A DNA stretch of 8,390 bases from Acidobacteriota bacterium. Lineage in GTDB: Bacteria > Acidobacteriota > Terriglobia > Terriglobales > Acidobacteriaceae. Numbering within the stretch: the first letter of the stretch is position 1; every line of letters begins with the position of its first letter. Shown one piece after another: positions 1 through 5,879 of the stretch. Under the pieces are notes generated by a model. That model did no database searches, was not told where the DNA came from, and saw nothing but the letters and a program-made list of their open reading frames with translations. The stretch spans positions 1 through 8,390 of the forward strand of contig JAJXYW010000250.1 in the NCBI GenBank assembly GCA_021780415.1. The letters run 5' to 3'. Both the position numbers and the translations under genes were made by a program.

Positions 1-90
1 CGCCAGCGTCGCACACGCCAGGCCGCGCGGCAACCTCGCGCGGCACGCCGCGCGGCCCGGCGCCCTGCCGGCTACCCAGTCCCTCGCCGG
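1..90. repeat. GC-rich palindromic repeats beyond the sorting-protein gene
   Basis: The 10-base perfect palindrome GCCGCGCGGC occurs twice, at 22-31 and 47-56. The two copies can pair with each other across a 15-base loop. The segment lies just past the stop codon of the minus-strand gene ending at 91, so it could help end that transcript. There is no T-tract on either strand, so it is not a classical intrinsic terminator. In DNA this GC-rich, short palindromes also arise easily by chance. No coding signal is visible here. Confidence 0.3.
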
Positions 91-732
91 TCAGCCGCGG
101 ACGGCGCGCAGCGCCACCAGCCCGACCAGCGCCAGCAGCGCGCCGAACAGCAGCAGCCCCTTCGTGCTCAGTGTCGGGATCAGCTCCTGGTAGGCGGCGG
201 AGACAACGTTGTCCCAGTTGATCGTCATCGACGTGCCGGGAGGTGCGCACACGTTGAGGGCGACTTGCGCGGAGTGGGCACCCGCCGGGATCGTCACCTT
301 CCCGGTGCTGAGCGAGACCCACGTTCCCTGCTGCGAGCCCGGTATCGTCGCTTGGGTTGAGAGGGAGAGGACCGTGGTGCAGCCGGCGTCGCTGAAAAAT
401 ACGTAGCTCACGTCGCCGTTCCCGTTCGTCGGTTGCCCGGACGGGACGTACGCCTGCGCGCTCAGGGTGCAGTTGGCGCCGGCGGTGACCGGCACGCACG
501 TGGACAGCGAGTCGCCGCAGGTCATCGAACCGCCGGCGTTCACCGGCCCGACCTTGTCCGACCCCACCGGGTTGCCGAGCGACCCGTCCCACGTCGCAAA
601 GTTGCTCCAGCCGCTCACGTCCGACGCGAACGTGCCGTTCGCCACGACCGGACACTGGCCGCTCGCCGGCGCCGCCGCGCCCGCTCCGGCCACGACGACG
701 ACAACGACCACGATTGCGAGTGACTTTCTCAT
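91..732 (-). CDS. Secreted IPTL-CTERM sorting-domain protein, beta-sandwich-like
   Basis: This 213-residue protein is exported and probably anchored or processed at the cell surface. Residues 1-26 are a signal peptide: MRKS, a valine/alanine-rich core, then APASG before Gln-Cys. The mature part starts with a CPVVANGTFASDVSGW-type segment and is rich in Gly, Ser and Thr. This resembles jelly-roll carbohydrate-binding modules, where an 'NG-F-G-W' start is common, but the fold is an inference. It contains several cysteines (CGD, STC, NCT, GCTT, NVC) that may form disulphides. The last 29 residues are IPTLSTKG, a hydrophobic helix and a basic tail, the known layout of IPTL-CTERM signals, which are linked to exosortase-like processing. 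I chose ATG 732 because GGGGGGAG lies about 6 bases upstream and the signal peptide begins there. The frame stays open to 816, but that extension is Arg-rich and would precede the signal peptide. The partner sorting enzyme is not in the window. Confidence 0.88.
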   Translation of the reverse strand: MRKSLAIVVVVVVVAGAGAAAPASGQCPVVANGTFASDVSGWSNFATWDGSLGNPVGSDKVGPVNAGGSMTCGDSLSTCVPVTAGANCTLSAQAYVPSGQPTNGNGDVSYVFFSDAGCTTVLSLSTQATIPGSQQGTWVSLSTGKVTIPAGAHSAQVALNVCAPPGTSMTINWDNVVSAAYQELIPTLSTKGLLLFGALLALVGLVALRAVRG

Positions 733-830
733 CGCCAACTCCCCCCGGATCCTGGCCCCGATCGCCCGGCGCCTCCGGCCCGCGTCGCACCGCCGATCCA
801 CCGCAGCTTCCCCCACGCGAAGTTAAGCCG

Positions 831-859
831 AGTCTACGGCGGTTGAGAGGCCGTGTCAA
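831..859 (-). promoter_or_regulatory. Sigma70-like promoter of the sorting-domain gene
   Basis: Read on the minus strand, a perfect TTGACA (859-854) is followed after exactly 17 bases by TAGACT (836-831, 4 of 6 matches to TATAAT). Transcription would start near 824, giving a leader of about 90 bases before ATG 732. The site falls in sequence whose local base composition is otherwise extremely GC-rich, which makes a chance TTGACA less likely. The promoter call rests on sequence match alone. Confidence 0.6.
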
Positions 860-1064
860 TATGTGTTTGGTTTCTCGCCCACCCCGCGCCCGACAGCGGG
901 CCGGACGACCAGGCACTGCCAGTCGCATCGGGAGCCGCGCCCGGGATCTGCCGAGGGCCCCGCGGCCAGCGGCGCCTCCGGTCCCGGCGGGCCGCCGCTG
1001 CCGGCCCGTCGGCGAGCTCGGCCCGGGGGCGCGGACCGGAGGCGGGCAGGGAGCGGAGACCGCG
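860..1064. other. Non-coding GC-rich spacer
   Basis: This stretch lies between the promoter of the sorting gene and the orphan sorting tail at 1065-1199. It is extremely GC-rich, about 88% in the line starting at 961. Open frames run through it on both strands, but all encode Arg/Pro/Gly/Ala-rich sequence typical of chance frames in GC-rich DNA. I see no ribosome binding site, no recognisable protein and no RNA gene. It probably represents degraded sequence or ordinary intergenic spacer. Confidence 0.5.
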
Positions 1065-1199
1065 CTATGCCCTCCGTCCGAGCAGCCACGCCCCGGCCAG
1101 CGCCAGCAGCGCCAGGAACAGCGCCAGCGCCGCGCGCGACAGCAGCGGGATCGGGTCGGAGAAGACGCCGACCGCGAACCCGGCCGCCGGCCCGGCTGG
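1065..1199 (-). pseudogene. Orphan IPTL-like C-terminal sorting tail (gene remnant)
   Basis: On the minus strand a 44-codon open frame begins right after an in-frame TAG (1202-1200) and ends at TAG 1067-1065. Its translation contains SDPIPLLSRAALA, then a leucine/alanine helix, then GRRA. This matches the end of the neighbouring sorting protein in order and length: 28 residues from IPLLS to the end here, against 29 from IPTLS there. Both copies share the exact 16-mer CCAGCGCCAGCAGCGC (plus strand 126-141 and 1097-1112), at nearly the same distance from their stop codons. There is no start codon and no secreted domain upstream. It therefore looks like the 3' end of a lost or recombined paralogue. 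Alanine/leucine runs do arise by chance in GC-rich DNA, so some doubt remains. Confidence 0.6.
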
Positions 1200-1219
1200 C
1201 TAGGTTCTCTCCCGGAACC

Positions 1220-1247
1220 TTGACACTCCCACCCGCCGGGCTACCAT
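1220..1247 (+). promoter_or_regulatory. Sigma70-like promoter for the 54-residue ORF and downstream gene
   Basis: A perfect TTGACA at 1220-1225 is followed after 16 bases by TACCAT at 1242-1247 (4 of 6 matches to TATAAT). The predicted transcription start, 6-8 bases beyond the -10 box, falls at about 1253-1255, directly in front of ATG 1256. The mRNA would therefore be leaderless or nearly so, which agrees with the lack of a Shine-Dalgarno sequence before that ATG. The next gene overlaps the small ORF, so both could share this promoter. Confidence 0.55.
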
Positions 1248-1255
1248 CGATCCAG

Positions 1256-1420
1256 ATGTTTACGAAATCGGCCATCCATGCCCGGTTCCCGGAGCAGCCT
1301 GCGGTGGGCGTGCGCTTGCCCGACAACCGCGACTGGGAGCAGTACGAGGATCGCCTCGCCCAGGAGGGCGCGATCGAGGCCCGCAACCCGTTCTGGGCGA
1401 CGAAGTCGGTGGAGCAGTGA
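1256..1420 (+). CDS. Small hypothetical protein, 54 residues
   Basis: A short ORF runs from ATG 1256 to TGA 1418-1420. The product is mostly hydrophilic and charged, with a WEQYEDRLAQEGAIEARNP segment likely to be helical and a C-terminal NPFWATKSVEQ. It has no signal peptide, membrane segment or cysteine. I do not recognise the family. Support for it as a real gene comes from the good promoter ending just before the ATG, a protein-like rather than Arg/Pro-rich composition, and the GTGA overlap with the next gene. No Shine-Dalgarno is visible upstream, so translation is probably leaderless. A longer reading of the same frame runs back to 863, but that extension is low-complexity Arg/Pro/Ala sequence and lies upstream of the promoter. 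The minus-strand frame over the same bases looks like a shadow. Confidence 0.6.
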   Translation: MFTKSAIHARFPEQPAVGVRLPDNRDWEQYEDRLAQEGAIEARNPFWATKSVEQ

Positions 1421-2577
1421 GAAGTGGCCCAATTAGCGTCTGGGCGGAGCACCTTCCGGCCTACCCCTGGGCGCGACTCTCGGTTTCCGGGGCTTTCCTC
1501 GTACAAATCGGCATGGTTCATCTGCCTTTTCGTCCGAACATCGACGCGTTTTTCTCCCGTCCAAAAGAACGAGAGCTGTTCGCGAGGTACAGGTCTGAGA
1601 TGCGAAGCCATCTCCAGTCGAATAGGGCCGTGGCCTGGCCCCGCGACAGAGAAGATGAAGCGACCAAGTCCCTTGGCATCGCCGTGAAGGCAGTTGTCTT
1701 TGAGCCTGAACTGCGCTTCTTCCTCGATGTCCAAGCAGCCTACGCTCAGCTTCCGAACCACAAGATCTTTGGCAAGCAGCCCACGGCTGACGTTGTTGAG
1801 GTACTCTTCAACGGGGCAATTTTCCTTGCAGCTGCACGGGTCATCGAAGTCCCAATCTACCTTGATCTTGGCACCCTTGTCCGGGACTTCCTCGAGCATG
1901 CCCTCGGCGAGTCAGAGTACTGGTCCCATTACCGGACTATTGGCCCCTCGCCAACCCACATTGACCTCTACGCAATCGTCGCAACTCCCACCAGGGTCAA
2001 TGCCGGCATGCCAGACCGTCCGATTGCAGATGAGGGCGGCACTACTGTCCTCCATTTGCTGCGAGCCGATGAAGACGCCACCACTCACTTCGCCCAGATT
2101 TTCAAAGAAGCCGCCTGGGCCTTGCCCGCGTTCTACGGCCTTGTGAAGCAGTGCGCACGGGTTGATCAGTCTGTGATGAAGCTCTCGAACAGCACAAATC
2201 GGCTCGCAGTTTCGCTCGCGGACCATTTTCAAGCGTCCCCACTCTGGGGCGTTTTCTCGCGTAAACCAAGGGCCATACGCCATCTGCTCGCCGATATGCA
2301 TGTGAGGCTTCAACGGATGTCAGCTCGGCGAGTCCGAATCGACCAGGAGGGGCGCTTTCTTGGGAACCTACTCGAACGACTGCCAACCCTCAGGCTGGCC
2401 GCACCATATTTCAGAGGTGTATCCATCCCGAATCTGACGTTCGATGCGGATGCCCTCTTGGGTCTCATGTCCTATGCCGCCGACGAGTCCATGGGCTCGT
2501 CTGTCATTCGGTCCAACCTGGGGGCTGCCATAGCCGGCGCTCTGGCGGGCGCTCTAATGGCGTTGCTGTTGAAGTGA
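1417..2577 (+). CDS. Hypothetical protein with C-terminal membrane anchor
   Basis: This 386-residue protein is not one I recognise. It is largely soluble, with a mix of helical and strand-like segments. Landmarks are a basic stretch at 48-80, IEVPIYLDLGTLVRDFLEH at 143-161, and an Arg-rich region at 282-308. The last 20 residues (about 367-385, GAAIAGALAGALMALLL) form one hydrophobic helix ending in lysine. With no N-terminal signal peptide, this layout suggests a cytosolic domain held on the inner membrane by a C-terminal tail. The start used is GTG 1417, which overlaps the previous TGA as GTGA. GGTGGAG precedes it, but only 2 bases away. ATG 1513 (residue 33) is an alternative without a clear ribosome site. 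GC content is lower (about 55% in one counted line) than in the left flank, which fits acquisition. It sits 106 bases before the R-M gene, so a link to defence is only inferred. Confidence 0.8.
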   Translation: MRSGPISVWAEHLPAYPWARLSVSGAFLVQIGMVHLPFRPNIDAFFSRPKERELFARYRSEMRSHLQSNRAVAWPRDREDEATKSLGIAVKAVVFEPELRFFLDVQAAYAQLPNHKIFGKQPTADVVEVLFNGAIFLAAARVIEVPIYLDLGTLVRDFLEHALGESEYWSHYRTIGPSPTHIDLYAIVATPTRVNAGMPDRPIADEGGTTVLHLLRADEDATTHFAQIFKEAAWALPAFYGLVKQCARVDQSVMKLSNSTNRLAVSLADHFQASPLWGVFSRKPRAIRHLLADMHVRLQRMSARRVRIDQEGRFLGNLLERLPTLRLAAPYFRGVSIPNLTFDADALLGLMSYAADESMGSSVIRSNLGAAIAGALAGALMALLLK

Positions 2578-2683
2578 CAGCCCGCTCCATGGCTAACGCT
2601 CACGCCCTTGCGATCCTCTGTGCCGGTATATCGCCAGCCTAATCGACGGGTAGCAACAGCCTAGGAGATGCCCGTGGCGGCAG

Positions 2684-5020
2684 TTGGGAGGTATGCTGGA
2701 CGTGGCAATGGGAGCTCGCGGCACGGCACGACGTGTCCACAAGGGAAGAGTGATTCGCTCGCCGAGCCGTGGGCCGCGCCCTGTGCAGGCCAAACGGGCG
2801 ACGAGGTCCGGCAGGGGTAGGGAGGCCGATCTGTTGCGCCCGACGGGTCCGGATGAGCTGGACTGGCCGACGCGGGTGAACGACTTTCTCGAGGCTGTTG
2901 ATCTCGTGCGGCTGCACGCGTCTGCACGCCTTGAACCCAAGCGGCGCGGCGAGTTCGGCCAGTTCATGACGCCCGTGCCTGTAGCACGGCTCATGGCTGG
3001 CCTCTTTGTGGGGAAGAAGAAGAGGGTTCGCCTCTTGGACGCCGGCGCAGGCGCGGGGTCTCTCACGGCCGCGTTCGTCGCCGAACGCTGTCGCCAAAGG
3101 GACGCGACGAACCTCTGCGTCACAGCGTACGAGATTGATGCGGCGCTCCGCGGGTGCTTGGCGGAGACGCTTCGGTTGTGCGAGGGGCTGTGTCAGGAGG
3201 CCGGTATTGCCTTCACGAGCCGGGTTGTCAGTGAGGACTTCATTGTGGCGGGCGTGCGGTCTCTTACGGGCGACCTCTTCACGGAGGCGCACGAGGAAAG
3301 GTTCGACGCCGCAATCCTGAACCCACCCTACCGGAAGAGCCGCAGCGACAGCATGGAACGACGCGCCCTCCGTCGCATCGGTGTCGAGGCAGGCAACCTG
3401 TACACGGCGTTCCTCGGGATCGTCACTCGACTGCTCGTGGAGGAGGGGGAGCTGGTCGCGATTACGCCACGGAGCTTCTGCAACGGACCCTACTTCCGCC
3501 AGTTCCGGCAGGATTTCCTCGGGCGGATGCGACTCGACCATATCCATGTGTTTGAGAAGCGCGACCAGGCATTCAGGGACGACAAGGTCCTCCAAGAGAA
3601 CGTAATCTTCCACGCCACCCGAGGCGGGACACGCGATCATCCCGTCGTCATCGCGAGCAGCGCCACCGCGGAAGACATGGGCGCGACCGTCCGAGAGGTG
3701 CCGTACGACGAAGTGGTACGACCCGATGACCCGGAGGGCTTTATCCACTTGACCACGGACGGCATCGACGAGGCCATTGCGACTAGGATGCGGGGCCTCC
3801 CGGCACGGTTGGAGGAGCTTGGCGTGCAGGTCTCGACGGGGCGGGTGGTGGACTTTCGTGCGCTCGACTTCCTGCGCAAGGACCCTGAGACGGGGTCTGT
3901 CCCGCTCATCTATCCCGGACACCTGAAGGACGGGCGTGTGGTCTGGCCCCGGCCTGGGTTTTCGAAGGCCAACGCAATCAGGGATACGAGCGCCTCCCGG
4001 GTCTTGCTTGTGCCTGCGGGCGTGTACGTGCTCGTCAAGCGCTTCTCGGCTAAGGAGGAGCCCCGGCGCGTGGTTGCGGTGATCTTCGACCCGGATGAGG
4101 TTCCCGGTGCACGCGTGGGCTTTGAGAATCACCTAAACTACTTTCACGAGGCTGGCCACGGCCTTCCTCGGGACTTAGCCCTCGGTCTTGCGGTGTTCCT
4201 GGATTCGACACTGGTGGACGAGTACTTCCGCCAGTTCAACGGTCACACTCAGGTGAACGCGACAGACCTCCGCAGTCTCCAATATCCGTCCCGCGATGCC
4301 CTGGTGCGGCTCGGCCGGCGCATTCCGGAGGGACTACCAGCACAAGACGAACTGGACGCGATGGTCCAGGAGGAACTCTTCCCTATGGCAGAACATGATA
4401 TCGACCCCGTCAGGGCAAAGAAAAACATCGACGACGCGCTCCAGGTTCTCAAGGACCTTGGATTACCACGCGCGCAGCAGAACGAGCGGTCGGCACTGAC
4501 GCTCCTCGCCCTGCTCGACCTCAAGCCAGGCGGCTCCTGGGCGAAAGTCGGCTCGCCGTTGCGCGGCATCACCGAGATGATGGAGTTCTTCGAGAAGGAG
4601 TACGGGAAGCGTTACGCGCCGAATACGCGCGAGACTGTCCGCCGACAGACCGTGCACCAGTTCGTCCAGGCCGGCCTGGTGGTGCAGAACCCGGACGAAC
4701 CACGCCGCCCGACGAACAGCCCAAACAACGTGTACCAAATGCCAGCGGTCGTCCTCGATGCGCTCCGGGCGTACGGGACCGGCCGATGGGAGGGAGCGCT
4801 GCAACGCTTGCTCGCGAAGGTCGGGTCGTTGCAGGAGCGGTACGCGAACGAGCGGACCCTTCAGCGAATCCCCGTTGTGGTCGCGCCAGGCGAGCGAGTC
4901 TCGCTCAGCGCGGGCAGCCATAGCGCGCTCGTCAAGAGCGTCCTCGACGAGTTTTGTGCGTGCTACACGCCCGGAGCACGGGTTGTGTACGTCGGGGACA
5001 CGCAGGAGAAGTGGGCGTAG
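2684..5020 (+). CDS. BsuBI/PstI-type adenine-N6 DNA methyltransferase fused to endonuclease N-terminal half
   Basis: Residues up to about 560 form an adenine-N6 methyltransferase that would protect the cell's own sites. It has motif X GQFMTP (92-97), the S-adenosylmethionine loop LDAGAGAG (118-125), acidic AYEID (148-152), catalytic NPPY (213-216), and a target-recognition region ending in HTQVNATDLRSLQYP (521-535). From about 578 the sequence continues without a break into the N-terminal DNA-binding part of a BsuBI/PstI endonuclease (ALQVLKDLGLPRAQQNERSALTLLALLDL, then YAPNTRETVRRQTVHQFVQAGLV). The frame stops at TAG 5018-5020 after GDTQEKWA, just short of the nuclease core. The start is uncertain. 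TTG 2684, ATG 2693, GTG 2702 and ATG 2708 are possible, with GGGAGG at 2686-2691. TTG 2834, with AGGGAGG 8 bases upstream, would remove a 50-residue Arg-rich leader and match the usual methyltransferase length better. The methyltransferase itself looks intact. BsuBI and PstI recognise CTGCAG, but the target of this enzyme cannot be read from sequence. Confidence 0.92.
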   Translation: MGGMLDVAMGARGTARRVHKGRVIRSPSRGPRPVQAKRATRSGRGREADLLRPTGPDELDWPTRVNDFLEAVDLVRLHASARLEPKRRGEFGQFMTPVPVARLMAGLFVGKKKRVRLLDAGAGAGSLTAAFVAERCRQRDATNLCVTAYEIDAALRGCLAETLRLCEGLCQEAGIAFTSRVVSEDFIVAGVRSLTGDLFTEAHEERFDAAILNPPYRKSRSDSMERRALRRIGVEAGNLYTAFLGIVTRLLVEEGELVAITPRSFCNGPYFRQFRQDFLGRMRLDHIHVFEKRDQAFRDDKVLQENVIFHATRGGTRDHPVVIASSATAEDMGATVREVPYDEVVRPDDPEGFIHLTTDGIDEAIATRMRGLPARLEELGVQVSTGRVVDFRALDFLRKDPETGSVPLIYPGHLKDGRVVWPRPGFSKANAIRDTSASRVLLVPAGVYVLVKRFSAKEEPRRVVAVIFDPDEVPGARVGFENHLNYFHEAGHGLPRDLALGLAVFLDSTLVDEYFRQFNGHTQVNATDLRSLQYPSRDALVRLGRRIPEGLPAQDELDAMVQEELFPMAEHDIDPVRAKKNIDDALQVLKDLGLPRAQQNERSALTLLALLDLKPGGSWAKVGSPLRGITEMMEFFEKEYGKRYAPNTRETVRRQTVHQFVQAGLVVQNPDEPRRPTNSPNNVYQMPAVVLDALRAYGTGRWEGALQRLLAKVGSLQERYANERTLQRIPVVVAPGERVSLSAGSHSALVKSVLDEFCACYTPGARVVYVGDTQEKWA
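4368..4387 (+). promoter_or_regulatory. Internal ribosome binding site and start for the endonuclease half
   Basis: AGGAGGA at 4368-4374 is followed 11 bases after its core by ATG 4385 (residue 568 of the fusion), in the same frame. Translation from here begins MAEHDIDPVRAKKN and covers the complete endonuclease region. Counted through the TAG to 5353 it gives 323 codons, close to the length I recall for free PstI (326) and BsuBI (316) endonucleases. The position at the domain border suggests this was the original start of a separate endonuclease gene. The spacing is slightly longer than optimal, and use of the site is inferred. Confidence 0.5.
5018..5020 (+). other. In-frame amber codon interrupting the endonuclease
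   Basis: TAG stands between GDTQEKWA and FDQDLLKKLG, and the frame is open on both sides of it. BsuBI/PstI-family proteins as I recall them read W-A-Y-F-D or similar here, so a tyrosine codon (TAC or TAT) differing in one base is the expected ancestor. TAG also ends the hydrolase at 6920-6922 and appears twice in a row at 5354-5359, so it serves as an ordinary stop in this genome. Possible explanations are a true nonsense mutation, a sequencing or assembly error, or low-level readthrough. Confidence 0.85.
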
Positions 5021-5356
5021 TTCGACCAAGACCTGCTCAAGAAGCTCGGCGTGTCCGTCGAGGAGCACGGCAAGATGCCGGATGTTGTCGTGTACGACGG
5101 GACCAAGCGGTGGCTCGTCCTTATTGAGGCTGTGACCAGCCATGGCCCAGTCGGACCGAAACGCCACGCCGAACTCAAAGACCTTTTCGCCGGCGCGAAG
5201 GTCGGGCTCGTGTTCGTCACAACATTCCCGGATCGAAGGACCTTGAATAGGTACCTCGGGGACATCGCCTGGGAGACTGAGGTCTGGGTTGCGGAGAGCC
5301 CAACGCACCTCATCCACTTCAACGGCGAGCGATTCCTCGGGCCCTACCCGGAGTAG
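5021..5356 (+). pseudogene. Catalytic C-terminal part of BsuBI/PstI-family restriction endonuclease
   Basis: These 111 codons continue the frame of the preceding gene after its TAG. They contain the conserved core of the BsuBI/PstI family: LLKKLG, HGKMPDVVVYD, LVLIEAVTSHGPVGPKRH, VFVTTFPDR, DIAWETEVWVAE, and the terminal THLIHFNGERFLGPY. The Asp of MPDVV and the Glu of LIEAV fit the acidic residues of a PD-(D/E)XK-like nuclease site. All of them lie beyond the TAG, so without readthrough the nuclease would be inactive. A frame could restart at GTG 5051 (SVEEHGKMPDVV), but no good ribosome site precedes it and the DNA-binding half would be missing. The coding sequence shows no other stop or frameshift and ends in a double stop TAGTAG (5354-5359). 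The interruption is therefore recent, or only apparent. Confidence 0.9.
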
Positions 5357-5380
5357 TAGGAGGCAGACCGGGGAAGCACC

Positions 5381-5857
5381 ATGACGCTTGAGGAGAAGCG
5401 CGCCAAGCTGAGCGCCCTGCTCGCCAAGGACCCTGGTCAGCTCTCGGGGCGCGACGGCCTGCAGGACCTCGGACTGACGATCGACTACGCGACGGGCCTC
5501 GCGGACTCTGCCGCCCTGCAACAAGCGGTCGAGCGGGCCACGGCCCTCTGGCCGACTCTCGCGGACGCGAAGGACGTTGCTGAGTTCCATTTCTTCCTTG
5601 GGAACGCCTGGGATGAGTTGTGCTACTTGCGGCGTGCAGCGGATGGTTTGTCCTGGGAGTGGAAGCAGTCTGAGCTTGAAGAGGCCAACCGGTCCTTCCG
5701 AGCTGCGCAAGCTAGTGATGGCTTCGCTTGTCTGCACCGGTATCGCCAGTGCCAGGTGTTAACGAACATCGGCAATCACTTCGATCGGGTCGGACGATCC
5801 CAAAGGTACCGCCGTCTTGTCTTATCGGTGGCTCTCACTCAAAGGGGGGCAAAATAG
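5381..5857 (+). CDS. TPR/HEPN-like protein (LA2681-type), C-terminally truncated
   Basis: This 158-residue product is helical. Its middle part reads FHFFLGNAWDELCYLRR, LSWEWKQSELEEANRSFRAAQ, then LHRYRQCQVLTNIGNHFDRVGR. These resemble the TPR-like N-terminal region of LA2681-type HEPN proteins, where 'RRCQxLTNLGN-xxxxGR' leads into further repeats and a C-terminal HEPN domain. That comparison is from memory. HEPN domains are often RNases in toxin or antiviral systems, but that domain is absent here. After residue 139 (about base 5797) the sequence changes to SQRYRRLVLSVALTQRGAK and stops. Neither other forward frame resumes the repeats, so this looks like a replaced or deleted 3' end rather than a simple frameshift. 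ATG 5381 has GGGGA 6 bases upstream. The gene begins 24 bases after the endonuclease stop and is probably co-transcribed with it. Confidence 0.7.
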   Translation: MTLEEKRAKLSALLAKDPGQLSGRDGLQDLGLTIDYATGLADSAALQQAVERATALWPTLADAKDVAEFHFFLGNAWDELCYLRRAADGLSWEWKQSELEEANRSFRAAQASDGFACLHRYRQCQVLTNIGNHFDRVGRSQRYRRLVLSVALTQRGAK

Positions 5858-5879
5858 AACGGCCTAAGTACTTCAAAGC

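Noticed and set aside
22..56. Paired palindromes as an intrinsic terminator or CRISPR-like repeat
   Set aside because: There is no T-tract, only two copies, and a spacing of 15 bases. Chance occurrence is likely in this GC-rich sequence.
856..1899. Long minus-strand open frame of 347 codons
   Set aside because: It runs antisense to the well-supported 386-residue gene and across the promoter and small ORF. Its composition is shadow-like and it reads the orphan sorting tail in the wrong frame.
2668..2820. A 50-codon ORF from ATG 2668 ending in TAG just before TTG 2834, possibly a leader peptide
   Set aside because: Its AGGAG abuts the ATG with no spacing, the composition is not protein-like, and it overlaps the probable start region of the methyltransferase in another frame.
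2639..4132. Minus-strand open frame of 497 codons across the methyltransferase
   Set aside because: The plus strand carries clear methyltransferase motifs here. The antisense frame is a GC-driven shadow rich in His, Arg and Pro.
4463..5737. Minus-strand open frame of 424 codons
   Set aside because: It is antisense to the endonuclease region and the HEPN-like gene, both with recognisable motifs on the plus strand.
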